From the NCBI GenBank assembly GCA_030141605.1, contig JAQGDQ010000241.1:1-64000 (forward strand): a DNA stretch of 64,000 nucleotides, in the 5' to 3' direction. Source of the stretch: Tubiluchus corallicola (Eukaryota > Priapulida > Priapulimorpha > Priapulimorphida > Tubiluchidae). The notes beneath the pieces were generated by a model. It was not told the DNA's origin. It did no database searches and saw only the letters and a list, made by a program, of their open reading frames with translations. Numbering within the stretch: position 1 is the first letter of the stretch; each line of letters opens with the position of its first letter. Both the position numbers and the translations under genes were made by a program. Shown in pieces: positions 23,175-34,991 of the stretch.

Positions 23175-23180
23175 AATAAA
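23175..23180 (+). terminator. Poly(A) signal just after the GPCR stop
   Basis: AATAAA 15 bases past the stop codon. It would give a very short 3' untranslated region unless a later signal is used. Confidence 0.4.
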
Positions 23181-25870
23181 TTCATGAATCCTTGTTTCAT
23201 CATCTACCTCTGAGTAGGGTTCCTAGCGTACCTCTCGTCTACGGTTCAATGAGTACTATTGCATTAACTTCATCGTCAAAATCATATTTATGTTCTATCA
23301 CTGAATTGTCTTTGTGTACATGGTACCGCACCGGTGACAGTTCACGTAATTAGATACAACAGAAAGATCAACAATGAATTGATTCTACGGTATCAGGTTT
23401 CATTCAAATAGCAATTGTCGAGTAGTGCAACATGGCAGCCATGCAAGCAGCTATATGGGGTTAACATAAACCACTAGTAATATATATAATTATGTGTAAT
23501 TATACCTTCTGCGTAATGAATTTAACAAATATCTGATCACAAGACTTGGTTTCTGTTAGGCTCTATGCACGTTGTTTAGGCTTATGTAATTTGCGAAATT
23601 TTAACCGCTTATAAAAAATCAGCATTTACATTCAAAACGCGTTGGATAATTAAAAGAATGATAATTGAAATGCTGGATAAATTCAATCAGTTTCTGCTAC
23701 AGTCTGCCACGTGAAGTGTATTCGTGCCTTGATGAAGCTCCTGACTTGATAAATATTAGTTTTTTCAAAGTTTGTATGTGTAGAGGAGTAAACCTTCCAA
23801 ATCAGGAGTGGAGCCCCGAAGGCGGACCAGTGCAGCATGCTCACTGACTCCGGCAGCTCCTGCAGCCAACCTGGTGCCAAACGTATCGCTCCGCTTTCCT
23901 TTGGACTACACCAGGGAGGAAGAGAGGGGGTTCCTGTTGTCTGGGCAACTCAGGATCTCCATACACCTTGCCCAGGCGTGCACCCTGGAGACGTTCAAGG
24001 ATCGCACTGTTCAGCCACAGTCGACGCTGCAGCTCCACCAATGTCATCAATAACTGACTCTCTTGGCGCATACTCCATTGTCGTCCGAGACAGGATGCCA
24101 ACCGATGGGGAGAGTGTATATGTCATTTCAGTCATATCTGTCTGCTTTCTATCAAACTTCGGAAGCTATGACTAATGTGAAATCAAGGTCAAACGCTCTA
24201 TACAGAAACCATGCTTATATTTACAAATATTTGTAAACGATTAATACGATTAATGTTTTTCGATATGGTAAAACCAAGACTTTCTTTGCGCGCATGGATA
24301 TGGAAAACGTTCAACGTCAGTTTCGTTAAAATTTAATGCACACTACTCGCGGACAACGCTTATCCGTCAATAATGTCTTCTAGTTTAATGGTGCTTTTAA
24401 CGTACAAAAGCATGGCAAACAAAGCCTTTTTTATAACAAACATTCAATTCAATTAGGCATTAGTATTTTAGCTTTTCATATTTCAGGATATAAAGAACGA
24501 ATTTTATAGAATTATGTTTTTAAAGTAAAACGAAAAGTAGAAGCCAGGTAATGATTTAAGATTTATTTGTCTATTGTCAAGCGATAGTTTTCTAGCTTCT
24601 GTCAAAGCTACCTTGAACTACTTCTGTGAGTTTTGGTTCTTCATGTCTTTTCTGTGCCTGTGAATGTGAATAATCAAATTAAAAAGCGTTCAAGACTTAG
24701 TAATTATTTCTTGAAGAACTAACTGATGTTGAGGTAACCATTACTTTTACCTCAACATTTACTCTGAAAGAAAGCTATATGGGACAAAATATGTATTGCA
24801 TTATTTCAGAGCTGTGGCCCATTATAACTTGACCCACAGATACCATGATCCACTTGACCAGCATCTATGACCCGCCAGCACTAAATTAAAATGGCGTTGC
24901 AGTTCTGTTATGATTCTTTAAGTTTCACTTAAAATGTTACCTTGAAAATTCTTTTTATTTTTTAGAAAATATAGTTGTCTAACTTTTACCTGCGTCACTT
25001 CGGTTTGGTTATATACACAAACCCACATAGGTCACCAAAAACAGTGAGGATGATCATCCACGACCCAGGACCTGCAGACCCATTTCCAGCTCTATGTTAT
25101 ATTCTAGTATAATAATTCACGAGTCGTTTGTACATCATCGAAACCAGCGGACATGTCTCCTAAACTCTGCTGATCGCAATGAACATAACTATAGTAATTT
25201 GTGAAAAGCGGCGGAAACAGTTGTATCATGAGCAGTTACGAGACTGTACATCGGATGTTGGCAGAAAGAAAGCAGAACGGTAGTAATTAACTGTAGTAGT
25301 GTATGGAGTAAGACCAGTGCTGGTACTTTAAATTCCTCCGAGTAGCTTATAATTTATGGAATACGAAAGCTTTTTAAATTAAGATGTAATTATAGCGCAT
25401 CTGGTGTGTGCACGAATCTCCTACTATCACAGATTGTTCATTGGCGTAGAAAATCTCTATATTAGGAAATAGACTGCTGTTCTAGTGAATTTGTAATTAT
25501 TTTTATTATGTTAGTTTTATTTGTAATTATGTAAAAATTTGTATATGGGACATTTCTGCCTGAAATAAAAAGTATAATAATAAGAAAATCCAAGCCTCTC
25601 AGGAAAAGATATAAACAATACAGCTTTTTCTGGAGAATCTGAAGCTCACAGTTTTTATAATAATGAATAGCTGTATTTTAAGTAAAATGAGCTAAATTAC
25701 GGAAAGTCAGTAAAGGACTAAACTGTCTTACTAGGAGGTTTTTACAACGAGAGTAAATGAACCGAGAAGGTCTAGAGAAAGACAATTCTCACTTATGTCG
25801 CGGCTTGCTAAGAGAGAAACAGTTATCAGGCACAATTAAATTTCTCTTACTTATTGGCTTTACCCTACCA
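23181..25870. other. Intergenic stretch with a GC-rich island
   Basis: No gene identified. Bases 23800-24110 are clearly richer in G and C than the surroundings and stay open for 80-110 codons in several frames on both strands. On the minus strand the frame contains RRLWLNSAILERLQGARLG and stops inside a good donor (CAGTGAGC), so an unrecognised exon is possible. The remainder is AT-rich with nothing recognised. Confidence 0.4.
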
Positions 25871-25872
25871 CC

Positions 25873-25945
25873 AGGTGGCGTAGCTCAATAGTAACGCGCT
25901 CGCTTTCCTTAACTGGGAGGTCGCGGGTTCAACTCTTGACGAGTT
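25873..25945 (+). mobile_element. tRNA-derived SINE head
   Basis: GGTGGCGTAGCTCAATAGTA has an A-box-like TAGCTCAATAG, and GGTCGCGGGTTCAACTCTTG holds a B box (GGTTCAACTC) about 45 bases on. Spacing and boxes fit a tRNA relic. The 3' part does not fold as a tRNA acceptor stem, so a tRNA-derived SINE is more likely than a working tRNA gene. Confidence 0.6.
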
Positions 25946-26093
25946 ATACCAAAGAGTTTAAAAAACAGTACCGCTGGTTTTTCGACCAAGCACGCAAGTA
26001 TCGTGCAGTTAATAATAATCGGGACCACATTGGAAATAAGTACTGCGTTACTTAAGATGTTATCCCTGAACAATGTCCTAAACGAAATTATTA

Positions 26094-26480
26094 TTACAGA
26101 ACAAGTAAAGTGCATATACACATTGAGGACAACGAGTTATACCTTAAAAGCAACTTTTCGATGATGGATTTCCTGTTAATATTTGAAGGCTTACTAATTT
26201 CCCAAAGTCTTCTGAAAATGCTCTTGCTGCAATCTTGCGTTTTTAACACTCCGTTGGACTTGGTGACGTCCGTGGAAGTGGATTTTGCTTTTGCTTTTGT
26301 AAACTTAGTTTGGGGCCCTTCTTTCCTGGACTTAGACATATGTTTCCTTTTGGTATAAGATCTTTCTTTTTTATACGCATTTCCCGATGTGGCTTTTCCT
26401 GTTCGAGACACTTTTGATAGTTTTGACACAGTTCCCTTTTTTGATATGGTTTTTGATTTTGATCTTTCTTTAGCAGACAT
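26094..26480 (-). CDS. Possible small basic Lys/Ser/Thr-rich protein
   Basis: An ATG-initiated minus-strand frame of 128 residues. The first 80 residues are dominated by Lys, Ser, Arg and Thr (for example SKSKTISKKGTVSKLSKVSR and KAKAKSTSTDVTKS). The last part is more ordinary and hydrophobic (SIIEKLLLRYNSL). The composition resembles histone H1-type tails or molluscan sperm nuclear basic proteins, but no domain is recognised. There is no clear nearby poly(A) signal. It could be a chance A/T-rich frame. Confidence 0.35.
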   Translation of the reverse strand: MSAKERSKSKTISKKGTVSKLSKVSRTGKATSGNAYKKERSYTKRKHMSKSRKEGPQTKFTKAKAKSTSTDVTKSNGVLKTQDCSKSIFRRLWEISKPSNINRKSIIEKLLLRYNSLSSMCICTLLVL

Positions 26481-26893
26481 ACTTAGACTTAAGTACTTTT
26501 TCAGATGATCTTCTTTCGAGTCCTTTTATGACATTGCAAAATTAAAAAACAGTAACCGTATAAGCTGTAACAAGCTTAGATGTTGTTCAAAACACACGGT
26601 GCTAAATAATGCATTTCACAATAAGAAATTTCCCTGCAAATGTAGATGACTAATATGCGAACAGACCATAGGTTTTTATTCTTTTTCCGCATCAAAATGA
26701 CATTCTTGTAAAGAAAAAATACTGCATAAAGCTCAGTTCAGTTCATGAACACACAGTGTTACGTTGCTACGACTACTTTCAAAGGCGCGTCATGGGTTCT
26801 GATGCTGCATGTGACATTTTCTTCACTAAAACAGTGCGTGGTGTGACAGGTTGCTTGAGGCAGTCTTAGTGCAATCCAACGCAATCTTTTTAT

Positions 26894-27085
26894 TTATATT
26901 TGCTTACTCCAAGGGTTCCTCTTCACTACATCATATAGATCATCATTGGATATTCTATCAGGCCATTTAATGTCTAATAGTTTGCTATAGAGTCGTCTTT
27001 GAAAAGCGTAAATTTTCTTCTGCTGTTTGACTTTTATTGTCCGTAGTTCAACATTGTATAAAAATACAGGTTCAGCTAAAGTCTT
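26894..27085 (-). pseudogene. LINE reverse-transcriptase C-terminal fragment
   Basis: Reading the minus strand gives AEPVFLYNVELRTIKVKQQ, then IYAFQRRLYSKLLDIKWPDR and ISNDDLY, ending NPWSKQI and a stop. This pattern (FLYN.E.WTL, FQR..L..LL.IKWPD.ISN..LY, PWS) is typical of the region just after the reverse-transcriptase domain in RTE/CR1-like non-LTR retrotransposons. Upstream a stop interrupts the frame and the catalytic part is absent, so it is a 5'-truncated dead copy. Confidence 0.75.
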
Positions 27086-27099
27086 CTGTTCCTACAGTA

Positions 27100-28482
27100 T
27101 TACGCAAACCTCTTGAAGTGACAAAAAGGCCGAGAGGGGGTCAACTATTGACGTATATAGATATACACTGCAAAAGGATTTAGTTAATACAACTCTAGAT
27201 TTAAGGGATGATGCATCGTGTGCGGCGGCCGTGTACGGGAGTGCATGGCATCAACAGGTGGGATGTGCTATGTTTAAGAACGTAAGATAGACGACGGCTG
27301 CTATGGCGCATTATTGTTTTTTATAATAACAGTCTGTAAGTAAGTTGCTATAGTGATAACGAAAATGACAATAGTAGATGTCAGTCACGATTAGATTTAA
27401 TGTAGGTATTTTAGGTACTCGACTTTTCTTATGTATCCGTTATAATAATAATAACTCAGGCATAACACGACAGTGGCTATACCATGATAAGAAATTGCTA
27501 TAAAGTTCGCATTTCTGCATTGATACTTAAATTACAGACTAGTAAAGCACAAGTTGTTATCATTATTATCTTTTCTCCGGGTCAGCAACTCTCTCATCTT
27601 GTCCCACATCTTCTCCAGTCTGCACTAGTTAGCAAAAAGCGTGTAAAGACCAGCTAACATCACTGATAGTTATCAAAACACACATCAGCACATAATCCTC
27701 AAGTAAGATATTCCGATTTAAGTGCGTTTTTTCTGAGCGCTTTGGTTTGTGGCACTCGTATTGTTTGCGACAGATCAACGTTTTCACTTTTTTGGCGATC
27801 TCCTGAAGTTCACGAAAGAAATAATGTAAGTTTATTATTTTTAGTTAATTAATAATTGTGCGGTAACTTGTTAATTAAAGTTAGCTTTGGTGTAAGGAGA
27901 AATAAGAAATAATAAACTTTCTAAAAAAATTAACAACATTAACAAAATTAACAAAAAAAGGTCTAGCGGACTCCCATAAATAAGTAATAAGACTCGCTAC
28001 TGTTATAATTGTTTATAAATCATATTTCATAATAGACGTGTTTATTATTTTAACTAAAACTGCTGACTCTTGTATATTGCTTTAAATGGAAAAAGAAATT
28101 ATTCGATTGCTACGTTAGTGCGTTGATTTATTTGCAAATATTTATTTACTTTTAATACCTGCAAGGCAAATACCTACATATGTATCAGTGTTCATGAAAT
28201 GTTTCAAATGCAATTTTATTTACTTATTTGTACGTTTTTATAACAAAATAGACTTTATAATTTTGTTTTTTTACCACAAAAATTCCGCAGAAAGGCAACC
28301 AAATGTTATGGTCCAGACTTTAACGCACAAACTTAATTAAAACAAAATCTCCAATTTACAGATAGAACTTGATAATTATTAGGTTCGATAAAAATGTCAA
28401 ATAATTCGTCTTTTACCACAGGCGAAGAAAATGCAATAGAACTGCAATAATCTTCTGAAAAATTTGGTTTCTGCTGTTTCAG
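27100..28482. other. Intergenic stretch before GRP4
   Basis: AT-rich with no gene recognised. A 5' untranslated exon for the gene at 28512 probably lies here. AATGTAAGT at about 27826 is one possible donor, but nothing ties it firmly to the acceptor at 28482. Confidence 0.4.
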
Positions 28483-28511
28483 CCGTGCACCCATTACACG
28501 ATCACGGGACG

Positions 28512-31500
28512 ATGAAGCTAGACATTACGTTACTTATGGGCATGGTGTTGTTGATATTATTATTGGTAAGTTATTGATTGATTATTGCAGTGTATTGGAC
28601 TGAGTTGAGTTATGACCTTCCGATGTAAAAACAAAAATTGTATTTCCAAAAGTAACAATGTGTGAATAATTTCTGTGTAGTGTAAATCCATATCTAAGCC
28701 ATTCATAGACAACAGTTAAATTGAGAAATTGTAAGTCTTTGTAAGCGAATGTAAAGATTTTTAAGTCATTGTCCTTACACACTTTTTCTGTTTCCTGTAC
28801 AAGCAGCGGCATAGAGACAAACACGATTTACTGTGTAAATCGCCTGAAAAATCAGTAGAACTAAAGGAAATCGCTTTCTCCTTTACAAACTGTCGAAATG
28901 ACTAACGTTTGCAAGATCTGAACAACGTTGCAGCATTGCAGTCCGAACCTGTTACCACTAAGCCATTGGTTTCATTACGATTCTTCCTTAAATTTTCATT
29001 ATTATATCGACAGTTTCTTCCACAGTCTATTTATAGAAGAAGAATAAGTTTTTCTTAAAGTCACTGCTAATTCCCTTAGGTTCGATGTTAAGTACTGAAA
29101 GCGTTTCGTTAGAGGGGAAAGCAATGTGGCGTCACCCAGTGAAGTTAGATAAAAGTTATACTGGTGATCCATTAACTGTTACGTAATGTTAATTTGAGGC
29201 GTAGTGCGCATGTGCGAAAAATAAGCGAGGAAAAAAGAAGGCGGTGGATTTAAACTATTGTGAATTAGTTATAATTAAATTTTGTGATAAACTTAATGAA
29301 CCAGCAATCTTGTTCTATGTGTGAACATCTGAAATCATCTCGCAGTTCTACCGCTGTATTCGATTCGCGGAAGTGCCTTACATTCACAGCCAATCAATTA
29401 ACTTGAATTTAAATTTATACTAAATTAACCTAGTGGGGGATGAACATTATAAGCTTAGGCGTCCAATTAACGATGAGCTCACTTAGTAACAGTTTACTGT
29501 ACTTCCCCCAACAACAAAAGTTTCTCTATAGAAAGGCTAACAGGCTGAACAAGGAACCGGGACATAATACCTATGCATATTCATACAAATGGAGGCGAGG
29601 GAGAAATAAAAGCCACGCTCCACAGGCAAGAGATTTAAGGAAGATAAACGGCTTACAATGTGGGTCATTTTAGCAGGGCACCATCACAGTTTAAGACTAT
29701 ATTATTACGTGAAAGTAGGAACATACCATGATTGTTATCGACAAGTAAACACGCAATGAGCTTTTATTGCCCGAGTTACGTATTTAGGTTTTTACTGCAT
29801 TTTCACAAAAACTTTTTGAAGAGAGGAGGGAGGGCAGGAAGTAAATATGTACCGAATACGCTCATATAATAAATGTAATTAGTCCATGGATTGGACACTA
29901 CATGAAAAGATATTAAAATAAGCCTCATTCAGATATTTATTTGTCTGGGCATGTGCTTATGTATGCGTCTGACAATAAAATTTTCATTTGGCTGCGATTA
30001 TTTAGTTTATTCGCTTCCTGTGATACCATCACAGCGTAGTTACCATTCTGCAGAACTGCTTGCATGGCAAGTTGGGATGTATAACGCTTTGATCCAGCGC
30101 CGGATGGTTTCGGAAAGTGTGAAATATGGGGGCAGCTTGTCGTCCCACAAAAATAAAAGTATTCGCCTGCGTTCTACATTATGTATACAGATTACGCACC
30201 TACCATCACCAAATCTATCGTACCTACAGAACGTGTATACGCCTTTCACATCTGCCATTGCTGAATACGTTCCTACAAAGCTCGTGTGATCCGCATACAT
30301 GTGAACGCGACATTAGAAATATATAATTGTTCGAAATGTCTGTGTCTCACATTGTTTTTGGTTATCAAAGTCAGGCATCTAGGAACGTTTCTGACAATAA
30401 AATTCATTTAATTAAGTTCTAAAATTATGTGCTTATATATGAGCAGTAGGAGGAGAGCAGTATGCTTGCTTAGAAAATTTAATTTAATCATATTTTACTT
30501 GATGCTCAACAGCGGTTATCTGGTTATATTCTACAAAATCACGCTCCAATTTCCAGTGATTCCTTGTTATTACAGTAACGACGTTCATGTGATTCTTGAC
30601 TGTTACTTTCGATTGTAGTGCAGTTATGGTTAAAATTGAGCTCTGTAAATAAAATAGATTGAACTGAATTGTGTATTCAAGCATTTATTCAGTCCGTGTG
30701 ACAACAGCAAGAGGGTCGCGGACTTCGTGGGTTGCTATACAATCTTACAAACGGGTCAGGGCAGACCCCGTGAATTGTCGCACTTGCCCCGTTTGTATTT
30801 GGAGATGATACGGGACATGTTCTGGATTTTCTTAATTAATCCATTTCTCACCTTTTCATAATAACATTTTCAATTTTTGTCCGCGTTTACATTATATGTA
30901 CATAATTTATTATGTGAACTTATTTTGCCTCTATCCATTAAAACAGACTACCACTGAGCCCACATACAATGAAAAGTGCTTTGTCAGAACTGTGCTGTAG
31001 CCAGTGAGAATCATCCGCCGATCAGTTATTCAATGTATATATAGTGCTAAAAGAAAGTTTCAGGACGGTTATTTGTTATTTTTGTATTTCAAAATAAATC
31101 CGGATACTGGCCCTATAGATCTTGTGGAAGATGGTCACTAAAGCGCAGTACCATAGTGGTCTTTTTAATTTTGTATCAGTTGACATTAAATTTGGACCTA
31201 AAATGTCTAGGATGGGCAATGTATTTTCAGTGTATTTTGTAAACACACAATTTTGCAAGATCGTCCAACACAAGTAAGTGTAATCCAGTATAGGAGACAT
31301 CGCAGAATAGAGAACACGTTAAATTTTAGTTTACAAGAGTTTTTGTATAAAAAAGTGATGGTATGTACATCGGCGGCAGAATCATCTGTGCATATATAAA
31401 TCAGTTTTACAAAACTATATTCTTCAAAAACCACTAACTATGTATAAAAATTGATTTTTTTCAAAAATTATTAACGTGAATGGTAATGAAAAAAAAATCA

Positions 31501-34278
31501 AAATATTAACACAGGCTTACAACCAAGTCACACTGCTTGTAACTGTTTGAAATGCGTGTGTACCCACAATGATTGATAAAATGATTATCTAGAGCACGAT
31601 AAAAAGTTTCCTATAAAAAGTGATGGTATGTACATCGGCGGCAGAATCATCTGTGCATATATAAATCGGTTTTATAAAACTATACTCTTAAAAACTACTT
31701 ACTGTGTATTAAAATTGATTTTTTTTTCAAGAATGACGCATTTCACATTATCCTAACTTGAAAAGTAGTGAAAAAAATCGAGATATTAATACAGGCTTAC
31801 AACCAACTCGGACTTTGCTTTATGAAACTGTTTGAAGTGCGTGGGTACCCACAATGATTGTTGAAATGATTATCTACAGCACAATAAAAAACTTCTTGTG
31901 CATGTTAGGATAAGAATTATTTGATAATCTTGATTTAATGCTCTATTATTATAATGCTGCTCTCATACAAATCTTCAGGCGGCAGGCACAGAAGGAAGAA
32001 AAGGCCATAGAAAAGGCTACGGTGGTTACGGAGGCTATGGTCATTTGGGAGGCTACGGAGGCTATGGACACAAGGGCTACTATGAAGACCATCGTAAGTA
32101 AACTAGAGTCACTGTATGTAAGCCAGACAAAGTTGGCTTGTTGACAAGCAATGTGATATAAATTCAGTCAAATGTAATGTGCTTGAAGTGTCTTGTGTTT
32201 CAAATAAGTTTCTGTCATTCCATATGAGCCAGACCCCAAAATATTGCGTATAGGTACTGCTACCACACGAGAGGACAAAATCTACAAAATTGTTTTTCTG
32301 AAAGCCATAATGAAACCACTAGATAGACTTTAACTACTCATAGCTTAATGGCAGTAATCACACTTTAAAGCGTGGTCCTTGGTCAAATACGACTAGCCGA
32401 ACCAAGGGTAGGAACAAATGTAATGTCAGTTTCTCCACAACAAATGGGTCTTTTCCAGTTTGTGAGCCTCAAAATGCTGGTCTATTGAGTTCTAGACTTT
32501 TCTGCAAGTCACTTGAAATTTGTTGTTGTAATTGGGTCACCAAATGTCAAAAGGTCGTTGAATTTGACTCAAACCCAAAATCTAGACACTAGTCAAGCAA
32601 AGTGGAGAAAAGATTGTTCGCTGAAGTAGGAAACATTGCACTATTAATTTTGGATATGGTGCCAATCGAAAATTATCCAACTTGACCTCCATTTACAAGA
32701 TGGCTGTCAGCATGGCTAACGCTAAGTTTATAAGGGCCATAGCTATTACAGCAGAAAACATTTTAGCGCCAAAGTGTAGGTTTTTCAGTTCAAGGGATCC
32801 ATATCTGATGCTTAAAAATCACTATGACACCCATCCCGGATTTCAAATTGGTAGCAAGATGGATACAAATATAGCTGCTCTTGAAATATATTGCACACAC
32901 ATTCTACTGCAAATCCTGTCCTGCCCTGTCCAGTCCTGTTCTGTTATGTTCTATTCCGTAAGCATCAGTTTTTTGAAACAACAACCAACACTTAGACTGA
33001 AGTGTTCTCTTTGACTACAATTGATTACGGATCATGGTCATAAAAAATCTTTCTTTTCCGCTTGAAGAACTACTGATGGAGCACATGATGTGCCATGAAC
33101 ACAATGAATCTATTAGCGATGATTAGAAACGTGTGTCAGAAAACACAGAGCCTCTTTATTAACTTGTTTTACTCTTGTTTATAGATCACTATCATCCTGG
33201 ATACCCATTATATGGTGTAGACGTTCATTATGGACCTTACTATCCTAAATATTATGGCTATGGCTATGGTGGTGGACACCACGGTGGTCATTATGGTGGA
33301 CATGGTGGAGGTTATGGAGGAGGCGGGTATGGTGGTGGAGGCCATGGTGGAGGTGGACGTTATGGAGGAGGCGGATATGGCGGTGGAGGCCATGGTGGAG
33401 GTGGATATGGAGGTGGAGGTCATGGAGGAGGCGGATATGGTGGTGGAGGCCATGGTGGAGGTGGATATGGTGGTGGAGGCCATAGAAGAGGTGGGTACGG
33501 TGGTGGGGGCCATGGGGGAGGCGGATATGGTGGCGGAGGCCAGGGAGGAGGCGGATATGGAGGTGGAGGCCATGGAGGAGGTGGTTATGGTAGTAGCAGA
33601 GGCCATGGAGGACGCAGCTATGGTGGCAGATCAAGAGAACATGGACGTCAAAATTCTGGATATGGAAATCAGAATTCAGGATATGGAGGTCAAAGCTCAG
33701 GATATGGAAATCAAAATTCAGGATATGGAGGTCAAAGTTCTGGATATGGAAATCAGAATTCAGGACATGGAGTTCAAAGTTCTGGATATGGAAATCAGAA
33801 TTCAGGATATGGAATTCAAAGTTCTGGATATGGAAATCAAAATTCAGGATATGGAGGTCAAAGTTCTGGATATGGTGGACATGGAATTCAAAGTTCTGGA
33901 TATGGAAATCAAAATTCAGGATATGGAGGTCAAAGTTCTGGATATGGTGGACAAAGTTCTGGTTCCAGAAGTCGAAATTCTGGATATGGAAATCAGAATT
34001 CTGGATATGGTGGTCAGTCATCTGGGCATGGCAGGCAAAGTTCTGGGTATGGAAATCAAAACTCTGGGTATGTCAGCCAGTCTTCTGGGTATGGCAGCGG
34101 GAGTTCGGGACACAGTTCAAGTTCGGGAAGTCTTAGTTCTGGATATGGAACTCAAAATTTGGGATCTGGAAGTCAAAGCTCCGGTTATGGAGCTTCCACC
34201 AACAAAGGAAGTACTGGTTATGGCTCCTCTAGTAGTTCTAGCTATAGCGATCAAAATCGTGGATATGGGAGACACTGA
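28512..34278 (+). CDS. Secreted Gly/Tyr-rich protein with Gln/Asn/Ser heptad repeats (GRP4)
   Basis: Three coding exons: 28512-28565 (ends GTAAGT, phase 0), 31979-32093 (ends GTAAGT, phase 1) and 33185-34278. The total is 1263 bases, giving 420 residues, and the frame closes exactly. Exon 1 is a signal peptide, MKLDITLLMGMVLLILLL, continuing AAGTEGRKG in exon 2. Exon 2 is GYGGYGGYG-rich. Exon 3 opens with a Tyr/Pro segment (HPGYPLYGVDVHYGPYYPKY), then GGGGYGGGGHGG repeats to about 33600, then units of SGYGNQN and SGYGGQS to about 34100, and a Ser/Gly tail. It lacks the 39-residue core of GRP1-3. An acceptor at 28482 just before the ATG implies a 5' untranslated exon. A structural, adhesive or phase-separating extracellular role is inferred from composition. 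Confidence 0.88.
31345..31899 (+). repeat. Tandem duplication, period about 265 bp, in GRP4 intron 1
   Basis: Copy 1 starts near 31345 and copy 2 near 31611. Both contain AAAAGTGATGGTATGTACAT, then CGGCGGCAGAATCATCTGTG, then ACAGGCTTACAACCAA and GGTACCCACAATGATTG or its variant, in the same order. The copies differ by scattered substitutions and small indels. The second ends about 80 bases before exon 2. Confidence 0.92.
33645..34100 (+). repeat. 21-bp coding repeats in GRP4
   Basis: Repeats of about 21 bases, such as TCTGGATATGGAAATCAGAA, encode SGYGNQN alternating with SGYGGQS, SGYGIQS and SGHGRQS. The first part is regular and the end is degenerate. All repeats stay in frame, showing selection or recent expansion. 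Confidence 0.9.
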
Positions 34279-34991
34279 ACATCTCTATTAGACTTCGTCA
34301 TTTCACAACTTTAACGAAGATGAGAATTAGTGTAAAAAATTACGACCAAATTTAAATAAGTACCAGTACGTATTGACCACAGTAGATGAATATGTTGTGT
34401 AATAGTTTACAAACAATTTTGTTATAGTAACGGTAAGTCTATTATAGTTTTATGAGTCCACAATGCAATTCTTATTGAAAGTGTTTTTAATCAATTATTT
34501 CTTGATTAATTTTACATCCTTGATAATGAAAAGCATTAATAATTTTTTATGCTGAGATGTGTTGGGCTCACTTATTTATTTGTCACGTATGCATTATCGT
34601 TAATCAATATTGTTGTTCAAAGTGGAGTGTTTTGGACCCGTTTTTCGTTAATGTAATTACTTCATACCAAAATCAACAGGAGTTAAAAACTGGCTTAACT
34701 AGAACCATATTTCTCCTTGAAGGTACGGACAACATTTTAGAAAAAATGGCATACTGTAGCTTTCATATTTTTTTCGTTGTATTTTAGTATCATTATTACT
34801 CCTTGCTTGCACAGAACTTTCATGAGCTCTGTGAGTAAAATCATTACGGCAGTCTGTCAGACTCTACCACATTCATTCATGTCTTTGAAGCAGATGGCAC
34901 TTTTCGTATCTATGACTAAGCAACAAACGCGTTAGCGGCACGAAGCATTAACTACTATTTTAACGTGCAGGTAGCGCGCAGGCCCTCAAGT
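34279..34991. other. Short intergenic stretch between GRP4 and ABT1
   Basis: It holds the GRP4 3' untranslated region and the ABT1 promoter. I see no canonical AATAAA soon after the GRP4 stop. An AG at about 34970 (ACGTGCAG) upstream of the ABT1 ATG could be an acceptor, though its pyrimidine tract is weak. Confidence 0.4.

Noticed and set aside
25873-25945. A functional tRNA gene
   Set aside because: A and B boxes are present but the acceptor and T-arm pairing is poor, so a SINE relic is more likely.
29951-30289. 112-codon frame with an overlapping minus frame
   Set aside because: It lies within GRP4 intron 1, has no recognised motif, and both strands are open, which argues for chance.
32682-33014. 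110-codon plus-strand frame between GRP4 exons 2 and 3
   Set aside because: It begins with TTG, lies within the GRP4 intron and shows no family signature.
33208-34291. Alternative frames over GRP4 exon 3 rich in Met/Asp/Glu or His/Leu
   Set aside because: They are frame-shifted readings of the Gly/Tyr repeat. Only the chosen frame joins exons 1 and 2 in phase.
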